Assembly (NCBI GenBank): GCA_003993805.1
Contig: RSEF01000004.1
Span: 77,030,533 to 77,094,532, forward strand
Direction of reading: 5' to 3'
Length of the DNA stretch: 64,000 bases
Origin: Himantopus leucocephalus
Lineage: Eukaryota; Chordata; Aves; Charadriiformes; Recurvirostridae
Shown here piece after piece: positions 39,445 through 50,797 of the stretch (its first letter is position 1; every line of letters begins with the position of its first letter). The notes below the pieces were generated by a model. It saw only the letters and a program-made list of their open reading frames with translations. It did not search any database and was not told the origin of the DNA. The translations under genes and the position numbers were made by a program.

Positions 39445-41887
39445 TGTGTTCCTCACTGCTACTCACAAGCTCTTGTCCTGCTGGGGGACATCAACCACCC
39501 CAACTTTTGCTGGAAAAGCAACACAGCAAGCTCTAGGCAATCCAGGAGACTCCTGGAGTGCATCGAAGATAACTTCTTAAGCCAGGTAATAGACAGCCCT
39601 ACAACAGGAGATGCAATACTGGACCTGATGGCCACCAACACAACTGAACTCATTGGTGACGTCAAGATCGGAGGCAGCCTGGGCTGCAGTGATCATGCAC
39701 AGGTGGAGTTTGCAGTCGTGAGGGATATGGGTCAGGTGAAGAGTAAAGCCAGGACCCTGAATTTTAGGAAAGCAAACTTCCAGCTCTTCAAGCATTTAGT
39801 CAATAAGGCCCCCTGGGAAACTGCCCTCAGGGACAAGGGTGCAGAACAGAGCTGGCAGATCTTTAAGGATGCTTTCCACAGAGCGCAAGAACTCTCGGTC
39901 CCAAGGAATAAGAAATAAGGAAAGGAAGGCAAGAGACTAGGATGACTGAGTTGAGATCTGCTGGTCAAACTAGAGGGCAAGAAGAAAATACATAGGCAAG
40001 TGATAGCAGGGACAGGTGTCCTCGGAAGAGTATAGGGATGCTGCCTGGTTTAGGGATGGGGTCAAGAAGGCCAAGGCACAGATGGAGCTGAACTTGGCAA
40101 AGAATGCAAAGAATAATAAAAAGGGCTTCTGCAGGTATGTCACCCAGAAAAGGAAGATCAAAGACAGCGTACCCCTTCCCCCCTTTCCCAGATGTGCAAG
40201 AGTGGCAAACTGGTAACAACAGACAGGAACGCTGAGGTACTTAACAACTTTTTTTGCCTTAATCTTCAATGTCCAACTCTCCTCCCACACCTCTCGAGCG
40301 GATGGACTGCAAGACAGGGACTGGGGGAGAAAAGTCTTTCCCACTGTAAGAGATCAGACATAATTCTATGGGACTTGATGAGATGCATCCCAGAGTCTCA
40401 AGGGAATTGGCTGGGGTAGCTGCCAAGCCACTCTCCATCATATTCGAAAAGTCACAGCAGTCAGGTAAAGTCCCTGGTGATGGAAAAAAAGGAAACATTG
40501 CACCCATTTTTAAAAAGGGTAGAATGGACGACCCTGGGAACTACCGACCTGTAGGCCTCACCTCTGTGCCTGGAAAGATTGTGGAACAGATCCTCCTACA
40601 AGCTATGCTAAGGCACATGGACGACAGCAAGGGAGGTGATTTGAGACAGCCAGCATGGCTTCACTAAGGGAAGTTCTGCCTGACCAACCTAGTGGCGTTC
40701 TGTGATCGAGTGACTACATCAGTGGACAAGGGAAGAGCTATGGATGTGGTCTCTCTGGACTTCTGTAAGGCCTTTGACACAGTCTGCCACAACATCCTTC
40801 TCTCTAAGTTGGGCAGGTATGGATTTGTTGGGTGGACTGTTCAGTGGATGAGGAATTGGTTGGATGGTTGCATCCCGAGGGTAGTGGTCAACGGCTCAAT
40901 GTCCAGATGGAGATCAGTGACAAGTGGTGTCCCTCAGGGGTTCATATAGGGACAAGTACTGTTTAATATCTTCATCAATGACATAGAGAGTGGGACTGAG
41001 TGCACCCTTACTAAGTTTGCTGAAAACACCAAGCTGAGTGGTGCAGTTGATACACCTGAGGAATGGGATGCAATCCAGAAGGATGTGGAAAAGCTCGAGA
41101 AGTGGGCCTGTGTGAATCTCATGAGGTTCATCAAGGCCAAGAGCAGGGTCCTGCACCTGGGTCATGGCAACCCCTGCTATCAATACAGGCTAGGGAATGA
41201 AGGGATTGAGAGTAGCCCTGAGGAGAAGGACTTGGGGGTACTGTCAGATGAAAAGCTGGACATGAGCCAGCAATGTGCAATGACAGCCCAAAAGGTGAAG
41301 CGTATCCTGGGCTGCATCAAAAGAAGCATGGCCAACAGGTCGAAGGAGGTGATTCCAGCCCTCTACTTTGCTCTGGTGAGACCCCACCTGGAATATTGCA
41401 TCCAGTTCTGGAGTCCTCAGCACAGGAATGACATGGTGCTGTTGGAGTGGGTCCAGAGGAGGGCCACAAAGATGATCGGAGGGCTGGAGCACCTCTCCTG
41501 TGAGGACAGGTTGAGAGAGTTGGGGTTATTCAGCCTGGAGAAGAGAAGACCCCAGGGAAACCTTATCTTGGCCTTTTATTACTTTAAGGGGGCCTACAGG
41601 AAAACAAGGGACAAATTTTTTAGCAGGGCCTGTTGCAATAGGGCAATGGTTTTAAACCATTAAACCAGAAGGAAGAAAATTTTTACAGTGAGGGTGGTGA
41701 AACACTGGAATAGGTTTCCCAGAGGTGGTAGATGCACCATCCCTTGAAACATTCAAGATCAGGTTCAACAGGGCTCTGAGCAACCTTACCTAGTTGAAGA
41801 TGTCCCTGCTTATTGCAGGAGGGTTGTACTTGATGACCTTTAAAGACCTCTTCCAACCCAAACTATTCTATGATTTTATAATTCTAC
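39445..41887 (+). mobile_element. CR1 LINE, longest copy: endonuclease end, reverse transcriptase and 3' UTR
   Basis: About 2.44 kb. The left end encodes the C-terminal part of the endonuclease domain ('LLGDINHPNFCW', 'LDLMATN', 'GGSLGCSDHAQVEF'). The reverse transcriptase follows in another frame: '[10 protein letters not shown]', '[10 protein letters not shown]', '[19 protein letters not shown]', '[16 protein letters not shown]' (motif A), 'SGVPQG', then 'FAENTKLSG' where FADD is expected (41016-41027), and '[14 protein letters not shown]'. The 3' UTR ends in 'attctatgattttataattc'. Stops near 40665 and 40950, plus the loss of both motif C aspartates, make it inactive. The 5' end of ORF2 and any ORF1 are missing, as is usual for CR1 truncation. 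Confidence 0.95.
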
Positions 41888-42483
41888 ATATGGGTAATCG
41901 CATTACAAACATTTTTCTTATAAACTTCATTTTATTAAAAATACAAAAATTCTACATAAAATACAGGATTTTATGAGTGTGTGTCCAGTTCCGTGAGTTT
42001 TTCCAGATTCCTAGAGCAAGAGGTTCCAGTTTATCTGAATGTTGTTTGTGCTATTTACCATTAAATTTCTAAGTTTGCCAAAGCCTATATGTGAGGGCTG
42101 GGTCTACAGATCTGATGATTTGGCTTCCCATAAAGCTGACTTACTTAACATATATTTCAAAGGTGGTGACATCAGCTGATGTACTTTTTTTTCAGTGTTC
42201 TTCCATTTGAACATCTAGACCTAAGGGGAGGGTAAATCTTGTGAACTGCCTTGAAATCAGCTGCTGCTTCTGTAGATCCCTCAGAACCCTAGAGCAATTG
42301 CACATCTTTCAGACTCCTGCTTGATGGTCAGATTTAGAGATAACGCAAGACTTTATGTTTAAACCCCTATCTGCTCACTTTGTATTTAAATCTCTATCTG
42401 ATAGCTTGGGACCCAGTATCTTCAAAGTTGTGTGCAGCCAGTGCAAACCTTGAACTTCATTCAGTCACCTGAAGAGTGACGTA
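41888..42483. other. AT-rich spacer, nothing recognised
   Basis: No exon or repeat family recognised between the CR1 tail and the inverted CR1 piece at the gap. Confidence 0.5.
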
Positions 42484-42741
42484 GAATCATAGAGTCATAA
42501 AATGGTTTAGGTTGGAAAGGACATTAAAAATCATCACGTTCCAACCCCCCTGCCATGTGCAGGGACACGTTCCACTACACCAGGTTACCCAAACCCCCAT
42601 CCAACCTGGTCTTTAACACTTCCAGGGGTGGGACATCCACAGCTTCTCTGGGCAACCTGTTCCNNNNNNNNNNTCCTCTCCAGGCTGAACAACCCCAACT
42701 CTCTCAACCTGTCCTCGTAGGAGAGGTGCTCCAGCCCTCTT
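42484..42741 (-). mobile_element. CR1 3' end, minus strand, interrupted by an assembly gap
   Basis: Reading the plus strand gives the complement of a CR1 tail: 'atcatagagtcataaaatgg', 'ttccaacccccctgccatg', 'tccacagcttctctgggcaa'. After the gap it resumes with 'tctccaggctgaacaacccc' and 'gagaggtgctccagccctct'. Compared with the copy at 37135-37786, about 185-190 bases should separate the two sides, but only ten N are present. The join lies inside a high-copy repeat. Confidence 0.9.
42664..42673. other. Assembly gap (10 N), left edge of GC-rich block
   Basis: Ten unknown bases. GC content changes from low on the left to very high within a few hundred bases on the right. Confidence 1.
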
Positions 42742-42922
42742 ATCCGTGCTGATCACTGCCTGAGCTCCCGAGGCATCTCCATGCCCACCTAGGGCAGACA
42801 CCCGCTGTCTCTTGAAGACCCGGCATTGCTTTTTCTCCCTTGCCACGGGGCAGCGACGGGAGGGTGAGCCTACTGCGCGGAGCTTTCTACTGCCCGTGGC
42901 TGATGCTTCCTTCCTCCCCCAG

Positions 42923-43033
42923 GCTGCCCTCAACATGCTCACCAAGTGCCAGGCTCTGACCTACGCGGAAGCCGGGATCCTCTGCGTGGCACTTCACCCC
43001 GGCTGGGTGAAAACCGACATGGGCAGCCAGGAG
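42923..43033 (+). CDS. C-factor/sniffer-like short-chain dehydrogenase, penultimate coding exon
   Basis: This 111-base exon encodes 37 residues, starting AALNMLTKCQ and containing CVALHPGWVKTDMGSQE. The 'hPGWVxTDM' segment is the hallmark that follows the active site in NAD(P)-dependent short-chain dehydrogenases of the C-factor/sniffer-like carbonyl reductase group, soluble Rossmann-fold enzymes. It is preceded by a pyrimidine-rich acceptor (ttccttcctcccccag) and followed by a donor (GAG|gtgggt); both boundaries are phase 0. In the family the catalytic YxxxK lies just before 'ALNM', so the catalytic Tyr and Lys and the N-terminal TGxxxGIG site belong to upstream exons. None of these is visible between the gap and this exon, or left of the gap. 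The last exon follows 697 bases downstream. Substrate is unknown. Confidence 0.85.
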
Positions 43034-43730
43034 GTGGGTTTCGGCTGAGCAGGTCGAGGAGGGGGACCCATGAGTGGGACCCAAGCCCGCTAACTTGCAG
43101 TGGCCTGGGAGGTGCCTGGGGTGGCCAGGATGGCTCTTGGGAGGAGGAGGGGTCCGTGTGAGAATGAGTTGCCTCTCAGGCTGCAAGTTGCCCGTGTCAG
43201 TGCTGGGCCACTGCAGAAGATGTTGGTGCTGCCCGGGAAATAGCATCGGCTCATATCCAGGGCGAGCAGGAGGCCTGTTCAGGGGGAAAAAGGCTTTGGG
43301 CAGCCCGGAGATGTGCGGAGAACCTGAATCCAAGAGAGCAGGGAGGAGAGGAGCAGCACCGTCCCGCCCTGCACCCCCTTCCTCGGAGAGCTGCAGGTCC
43401 ATGAGGACTCCGCTCACCCTGCAGGATCCCTTGGTGCCTGCAACCCTGGAGTTTTGGGAAGGCTGCACGTGGCATCCCGCTTGCAGCAGGGATCTGTGGC
43501 ATGTCCTGTTGATTTAAGCCCGTAGCTGGCTTCCCAGCCCAAGCCACCTCCATCCAAGCCATCGGCGAGCACGCAGATACCCGACCATCCTCCCACATAA
43601 CGGACCCGTCCCACCTCCCCTGGCTCTCTACTCGCTCTGGGTGGAAGGAGCCACGCTGCCGACCTGCTGAGTGGACAGCTGGGAGTGACAGTGGTGTCTT
43701 GGTCCTGCTCCTCACTTGTTCCCGTTGCAG
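43034..43730 (+). other. Last intron of the dehydrogenase gene
   Basis: A 697-base GC-rich intron with gt at 43034-43035 and ag at 43729-43730 ('cttgttcccgttgcag'). No repeat family was recognised. Open frames on both strands inside it are composition effects. Confidence 0.8.
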
Positions 43731-43844
43731 GCTGACCTGACGGTGGACACAAGCGTGCGGGGGCTGCTCTCTGTACTGCCGAACCTCTCTGAGAAACACA
43801 GCGGGACCCTGCTCAACTGGGAGGGTAAAGCTATTCCTTGGTGA
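43731..43844 (+). CDS. C-factor/sniffer-like short-chain dehydrogenase, terminal coding exon with stop
   Basis: Encodes 37 residues and a TGA stop: it starts ADLTVDTSVRGLL and ends in the C-terminal motif SGTLLNWEGKAIPW. This is the conserved end of vertebrate C-factor-like proteins, in which 'F/LxxWEGxxIPW' closes the chain next to the substrate pocket. The join to the previous exon (GSQE|ADLT) is phase 0 and gives the expected family spacing. There are no frameshifts or premature stops, so the visible part looks functional. Full family members are about 250 residues; only the last 74 are here, because the gene's 5' part is missing at or beyond the left gap. The exact gene name cannot be set from sequence alone. 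Confidence 0.87.
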   Translation, partial: ADLTVDTSVRGLLSVLPNLSEKHSGTLLNWEGKAIPW

Positions 43845-43999
43845 CGGCTCTCTGTCCCCGCGAGGGACCCTGCAGTGCCAGGGGACTCGCCGGGTGCCCT
43901 GGAGGACCGGGATGCTCAACCCTCTGTGGTCTGCAAGCCCCGTACCTGGGGCTGCACCGGGCGTGCCGGGCAACCTGTGATCCCTGCCTTCACCTTGCT

Positions 44000-44005
44000 A
44001 ATAAA
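44000..44005 (+). terminator. Poly(A) signal AATAAA of the dehydrogenase gene
   Basis: Canonical AATAAA 156 bases after the stop codon, in 'accttgctaataaagaaag', giving a short 3' UTR. A CR1 fragment begins about 100 bases further on. Confidence 0.8.
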
Positions 44006-44099
44006 GAAAGTCAATTAGTACCTGTGCCTTCTCCCAGCTGCAGTGCCCCCGCTGAGACCGTCTCTGCCCCTGCAAAAAACAACCCGGCCCTTCACTACC

Positions 44100-44446
44100 T
44101 AAAAAGTCCTACACGAAAGATGGGGACAGACTTTGGGCCTACGGGAAAGATGGCGACAGACTTTTTAGCAGGGTCTGTTGCGACGGGAGAAGGGGTGGTG
44201 GCTTCAAACTGGAAGAGGGAAGATTTAGATGAGATATTAGGAAGAAATTCTTTCCTGTGCGGGTGGTGAGCCCCTGGCGCAGGTTGCCCCGAGAAGCTGT
44301 GGCTGCCCCATCCCTGGAGGTGTTCAAGGCCAGGTTGGACAGGGCTTGGAGCAACCTGGGCTGGTGGGAGGTGTCCCTGCCCAGGGCAGGGGGGGTGGAA
44401 CTGGATGATCTTTAAGTTCCCTTCCAACCCAAATTCTTCTATTCAT
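44100..44446 (+). mobile_element. CR1 3' end fragment with a 30-bp internal tandem duplication
   Basis: Recognised by 'tttttagcagggtctgttgc', 'tttagatgagatattaggaa', 'ccatccctggaggtgttcaa', 'gatgatctttaagttccctt' and 'ccaacccaaattcttctat'. Units 44109-44138 and 44139-44168 both read 'ctac..gaaagatgg.gacag' and are a tandem copy. The fragment is GC-richer than the CR1 copies in the left block, in keeping with its surroundings. Confidence 0.9.
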
Positions 44447-47400
44447 CTCTGAGGCGAAGGGAGGTCCCAGGGGGCCTGTAACCAGCCCAAAGCCCTGCTG
44501 TCCTCCCTGGCTGCTGAGTGTGCCCAGGTCTGCCTGGTCTCTGTCGTGGTTCCACCCAAAGCGTGGTGGCTTTGCTGCAGACTTCTCGGGGGGACTTTGT
44601 ACGGGACACAGTGTCCTTGGGAGCAGCCTTGGGGCTGTAATGGGAGGACCGGTAGCACCATAGTCCAGTTTTGCAATCCCAGGCAGCCAGCTCTTCCCAT
44701 AGTGGAGTCCCAACTGAGCATGGTATCCCTGGGTGGGGGAAATCTGCTCCCATGGGGGAAGCACAGCGTGGGAATGGCACTTCTGCGGGATGGAGAGGCT
44801 GAGAACCTTAATAAGATGGGCCGGGCAGCGCTGGACTGCATGAATTTGCCCCCAAGGTGGTAACACCCCCAAAGAAAAGGACTTTGGGGTGGTGCTGGGT
44901 TATCTCAGGAGGGTTCTGCCCCATCTGGAACGATCTCTTCTCCTTGGGGAAGGTGGGGAAAAGGAGCCGGGTGCTTCTGCAAAACCAAACCTCGTCTCAG
45001 GTGGGCAGAGCAACTTGGCACGTGGGGGAGGCAAACCCACTGCTCCTTGCCTCAGAGGCCACCACCCCCTCTTTCTCATCTGGAGGATCAGCTGAAGCAC
45101 CTCTGTCCCTCCGCATCTGGCCTTTTCTGGGGCCGTACCTCTCCCCCGGAGCGCGGGATTGCCTGGCAGCACCAGCTTTGCTGGGAATCTTGAGGCCATG
45201 CACTGCTCCGTGGAGGAATCTCCCCGCCATTTCCCAACCAGGAGCATGAATGCCGCCGTCCCCCCAACCCCAGGCAGACAGAGCGTGGGGACAGTCTACG
45301 GGGCTGTGCCCCAACAAGCTCCAACGAGCCCTGGCACCCGCAGCCTGGGGTGAGTCACAGGCACCAGTGAGTTCTCCTTCCTCGCCAGCTCCAGTTCCTC
45401 CCAAACCAGTGGCGTTTTGGTAGCTGAGGCTTTGGAGAAAAGGGGGACAGCAGGGAGTGTCTGCAACCTGGGTGCCACTCTGGGCTTGGGGACAAGAGTG
45501 CCGGTGGCTGGAGGTAGCAGCGCTGCCACAGCTTGTGAGCTTGGACCCCTGGCACCTCGTACCCCCTTCTTGGGGGTGCCAAGCTGCCCAGGTGCCCAGC
45601 CAGGGATAGGAGGAGAGGCAAGATGCCCCTGTGAAGTTCAGGGGTGCTGGGAGCATCCCCAGATGGAGAAGGGGTCCTTTATTCCGCATAATGGACGGAC
45701 ACATCCTTTCTGGAGCAATATTCAGGAGCTGGGACACCTGGGTCCCACCTGAGACCCGCTTCTGTCCTGGAGCTGGGGCTCTGCTGCCCCGTCCCTGGCA
45801 TGGGGCTAATGCCAACCTCCGCCTCTGCCAAGCCCCTGGGCTGTTTGGAACCCGCTCTCTTCCCCATGCCCAGGTTGACACGCGCTTTTCCAAGCCCGTG
45901 CTCTGCTTCCCAAGGCCCTCGGGAGACGGCGCTGCCAGCACCGCTGCGGGGAGCCGTACCCACGCGAGGCACCCGCTGCTGCATGGGTGCTCCCTGGCGG
46001 GGAGACGCTGGCCTTGGCAGCCCCAGCTGAGGACTGCTTCATCCTCGGGGAAGCTCTGAACCGTCTGAGCTCTTCCCAGCCACCCGGTTTCCCACGCAAA
46101 CACTTGCTCGTCTTCGCTCTTTCCTTTCTTGTCGGTGCTGCGGTAGCAGCAGGAGGAGAGAAGTCCCTTGTGAGGAACGGCTGAGGGACAGGAGCATGGG
46201 TGAAGGGCCTGATCCCGCAGCTGTATGGCTGGTTCTCCTGCCCCAGTTGCTCCACACAAGCCAGTTGGAGCCCACCAGTCACAGTGGGCTGAGTCCATGC
46301 CCATCTCTCTCCATGTTCCTCCCTTCTGCCCCACGCCGCGTGCTGGATCCTGGGGGCTGAGCTATGCCAGGGATCCCACCACTACTTCCAGGCAGCTTAT
46401 AGTCCCCCCCCATCATCACTGCCAGCCCCGTGAGATGGATGCAGATGCTCCCCTGGGAACACAGGGAGAAACGGGACTGCTGAAAGCTGGGACCAGCTCC
46501 ATCAGCTTGGCTGATGGCCTGCAGCGCTGGTGACACAGGATGGTTGCCCACCTGCTGTGACAGCAGGGTTTTGGCTGAGCTCAGGAGGTTCCCTGTGATC
46601 ATCTCTCTCCGGCCCCCTGGAAACTGGAACATCACAGCGTGGGCAGGTCACCCGGGACGTGGGTGGCCCTGTGTGCCCCGGCTGTACCAAAGGTGGTGGG
46701 AGGAGGCATGGGAAGCTCTGCAGGTGAAATCCACTCTGGCTTTTCTAGAAGCCCAGCTGCTGGGGATGGGAACGAACCTCGAGGGGCTGCTGGACGTTGA
46801 AGCACCATGAGCATCAGCCCGTAGGAAGCCCAGTGCAACGGTCTTCCCTTCGGGTGCCGGGAGAGCGGGCTAATTGCTGTGCAGAGCCAAGTGGCAGCAG
46901 GTCGGTCGATCCCATTTTTCAAGCCAACAGGAGACTGGGGCAGGACTACCCAGCTTGGACCTCTGCCACTGGGAATCACCCTTGGGGAGTGCTTTGCCAT
47001 CGCAGGTGAGACCGGCTGCTCCCCAGGAGCCCATCCTTCCACCCGCCAAGACAAGGCTCGTCCCAGGGAGCACGCGCTGGAGCTGAGCTGCCAAGGACCG
47101 TGCCAGCCATGGTGATTTGGAGGCCAGGGATGCCCGAGCACCTTCAGGTGCTCCAGGGCACGTGTTCCTCAAGAAGCCTCAGTGTGGGGCCAGATGGGCA
47201 GGTCCCCCTGCTCAAATGCTTGCCAAGTGGTGTCGGCTTTTCCTTTGCACAAGTTCCGGGTGTTTGTGCTCATGCAGCTGATTATCTCCCCGTTTCCTCT
47301 CCTGCCTGATGTTTCCTGCCTGGCTCGCTCCCGTTGGCCGGCTTTGCCTTTTGTGTCGGGCTTATCTCCTGGCTCTGGGCAACGTCAGACCTCAGCATCC

Positions 47401-50400
47401 TCCCTGCCCACCGTGGTGGCAACAAGCAGCCCTGTGTCCTTTCATTGAGCTGCCACACAGCGCCCCAGGAGACACTTGAGGTGCCAGCTCCACTTGGCCA
47501 CCTAGCAGCTCCTTGGGAGCACGGGCACGCTGGGACAGAGCAAGGATGATTTGGGATCCGTCTGCTTTTTAGCAGCTGCTCCATCTCTATTCCGAAGCTG
47601 GGGGACAGGTGACAACTGGAGCAGCACATTGCCGCAGGGGGCTGCTGGGTCCAGCAGGAGGGAAATCTGGACAACCTTCACACAGCGGCTGCACGAGGGC
47701 ACGGGGACGCGTCTGGGGACTTCCAGGGACCGTGGGTGGGGAGGTGGTCACCCGGGGCAGCTCAGACTGCCTCCACCAGTCCCTGTGGAGCCGTAGTAGC
47801 ATCTGGGGGCAAACATATCTCCGCTGTAGGGAGCCCAGCAGCTCTCCAGGCTCCAGGGATTGACTTCAGTGGTGGGAACGGCCCATATTTTCCAGGATCT
47901 CCCACCAGCTGCCTTCTTTCACACCAACAGCCCCTGGCAAGGAATTGTTGCACCAGGAGCTGGGGTCAGGCAGGTCTGTGGGTCAGGACAGGAGCGGGGA
48001 GGACACGGGGAGTCCTGGCAGGACTTGCCAGGATCGGAGCAAGACCCATTTGGAGATGCCCATACCCAAGTGGGGGCAAACAGCAACAGGCAGAGCCCGC
48101 GTGAGAGGCAAAGCCCGCTCCAGGAGGTCAAAAGAGGAGACTGGGAACGGAAAAGGGCTGCTCCTGTGACACAGATGCGGCTGCGGAGGTGGAGCAGCAG
48201 GCAGGAGGCAGGTCACGCACAGCCAGCGCACGGGGAAGCGCTGGGACACCAGCCAGCGCGGCCAGGGCGGCCGGCCGCAGCAGCTCCGGGTGCAGCAGAC
48301 CTCGGCTGGCCAGGGAAGGACCGGGAGGAGAGGTAACCAGAACTGCAGGGACCTCAGCCAGGACCTGGAGATCCCCTCGGCGGGAGCCTTCTTCCAGCTC
48401 TTCGTTCACCCGAGGTGCGGGCACTGTCGGTGGCATGGCAGGAGGATGGTTATGGTGGGGACATCTCCGTGCCGGGTGGCACTGCGGTCCTGTGGCTCAG
48501 AGCCCCGGGTGACCATTCCCAGAGCCACCAGTGGCGGGGTAGATTGATGCTGGGAAGGCTGGATGGTCTGAGAACCTGCAGGTCTCTTGGGGGTGCGATG
48601 CCGGGAGGGTGCTGGAGCCCAGGGCTGCCATCAAAGTACCGGCACCCAGCCTGGGTGCATGAGAAACGTGGCTCAGGAGGAAGCACATCCCAGTCCCTGC
48701 AGCCAAGGAAGCCAAGTGGGGCCAGCAGATAACGCTCCAAGGCTTCCTCTGGCACACCGCAGCTGCGGGGCCGGGGTTGCTCCGTCGCTATCTGGCCCTG
48801 CAGAGCTCCGTGCATCCCTTCTCCCTCGGCTGTATTATTGTTTAGCGGGGAGGAAGCAGCTCACCAAGTCCCACCTCAAGCTTTTAACCCGCTGCTGCCT
48901 GGCCTGCCGCTCTCCGCTCCCATCGGCCAAAGCCGGGATGGCTCCACGGCTGCCCTGGGAGGATGGGTTGGTACCGGGAGTTTGCTGCACTCTTTACGTC
49001 CCTGGGGACCAGCAGCACCCCCCGGCAGGTCTCCGCTGAGCCGTGTTGTCTCCCACAGCCACCCTTGCGAAGGGCGGACGCTGACATTGTCATCTCTCAG
49101 CGTGGCGAGAAGGTCCCGAAGGCTTTAGGTGCCGATGATTCCCTCCTTGCTCCCTCTTCCCTCTTTTAGCTGGTCGGATCCTGCCCGGCGCATCCTCTGG
49201 AAGTCTGCTGGGGGAGCACCATGGAGGCAGCAGCTTTACCAGCTTTGCACAGATTTAACCCAAATACCTAATAAACGGTTCGGAGGAAATCCGTCTTGGG
49301 GAAGAGAATTGCAGCGCTTCACCGGCTTCGTTTGATGAGCCGGGGTTTAATTGAACCCCAGGCTCTCCGGAGGTGCCACCCGTCGCTCCTTGGGTAAGTG
49401 GAAATCAGACAGACATCTCGACAACCTTCTCTCGATCATCTCCTCGTGCAGCCGAACTCGGCCAAATTGTCCCCCCCCGGTCCTTGTCTGGCAGGGAGGG
49501 GACCTCAGCGTCCCGTCAGCACAGGCTGGGGCTGTGTCCTCCCCGGAGATGACCACCGTGGGACACCTTCCCTGAGCATCGGTGTCCGTGCAGGAGCAGA
49601 GGTAGGTCACCCAGCCGCTGAGCCTGCCGGGGCGACGCAGAGATGCTCCACGTTGTCCTGCAAATACACCACATATGTTTGACGTGCCCAGCACACCCAC
49701 CGCTGCACCCCCAGTATAAACCAGTGGTTCACCTGGGCCGGCTTGCTCCACGCCCTGGGGTCCTGGCATAGCCACACAGGTGGAGCTCCCCCAAAAAAAA
49801 CCCCCATGCCACCCGTTTGGGAGCGGCGCAAGCCGTGCCGTCACCCGAACTCAGCCCGGCAGCGAGCCAGGCGCTCGCCCTCCCTTCCCACGGCCGGGCT
49901 CCTGCCCGCGCCTTTGTCCCCAGCGGTGCCCTGGGTGACAGGGGTGACGCTGCCAGAGCGGCTCCTTGGCCGTAGGACCCCGTCCCGTTTCGAAGGGTCC
50001 TGCGGGGGGTTTGGTGCAGGTCAGCCTCTCCTTGCCCGATCCCCGGCACCGGCTGAATTTCCAGCTGTTGCAGAACAAGTTCCCGGGAAGCTGCGCCCGC
50101 AGCTGGTGTCGCGCCGAGCCGCCGGCGTGCCCGTCCGGTGCCGTGAGCGTGCATGGCGTGGGGTGACTATGGGGATGGTGGATGGGGTTAAGCCGCCCGT
50201 GGGCTTGGGGGGAACCTTCCTGCTGGTCGCAGGCTCAGCCCTGGAGCGGGATGGGGCTCACTGGAGGGGTCGTCCCCCCTGCGCATCCCCCGCTGTCGTT
50301 CCCCAGCGTGTCGTCGTCACCCAAATGCATCTGTGCAAATGCAGCGAGTGGCACGGGGACTTCAGGGCTGTCCCTGAAGACCGGCAGGTACCCATCCCAT

Positions 50401-50796
50401 CCTCTCCAGCTGCACGGTTTGTGTGCCGGGGACGCAGAGTGACACAACCAGGGTGCCCACTGGGTCCCAGCCCCGCTTCCCCGCAGCATCCTTCCCCTCC
50501 TTGTCGGCTCTAGGGAGGGGGCTGAGCCCCGGTGATGGCAAGAACAAGGATCCAAACTCGTGTCGATGAGCTCTTTCCCCAGCATCCCTCTCCTCGGAGC
50601 CAGGGAAGTGACGCTGGGGAGGAACTTGGCTCCTCTTGTTTGTTATTACAGGATAAAGTTACCCTTTAAAGCAGAGCCAGTGCTGTCAGGGCTGCATACC
50701 ACCCGGGAACATCGCTCCTTCCCAACGGCTCCAACACACTTCTTGTTATTGTGCTCGCGCGGAGCCAGCCCGCTCCCAGCCCTGGGCGCAGCGAGG

Positions 50797-50797
50797 N
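50797..50797. other. Single ambiguous base before a G-run
   Basis: An N in 'gcgaggnagatgg', immediately before a run of G bases; probably a sequencing or polishing dropout. Confidence 0.95.

Noticed and set aside
44997..46334. 445-codon minus-strand open frame
   Set aside because: No domain or splice logic, and long frames on the opposite strand overlap it. A chance frame in GC-rich DNA.
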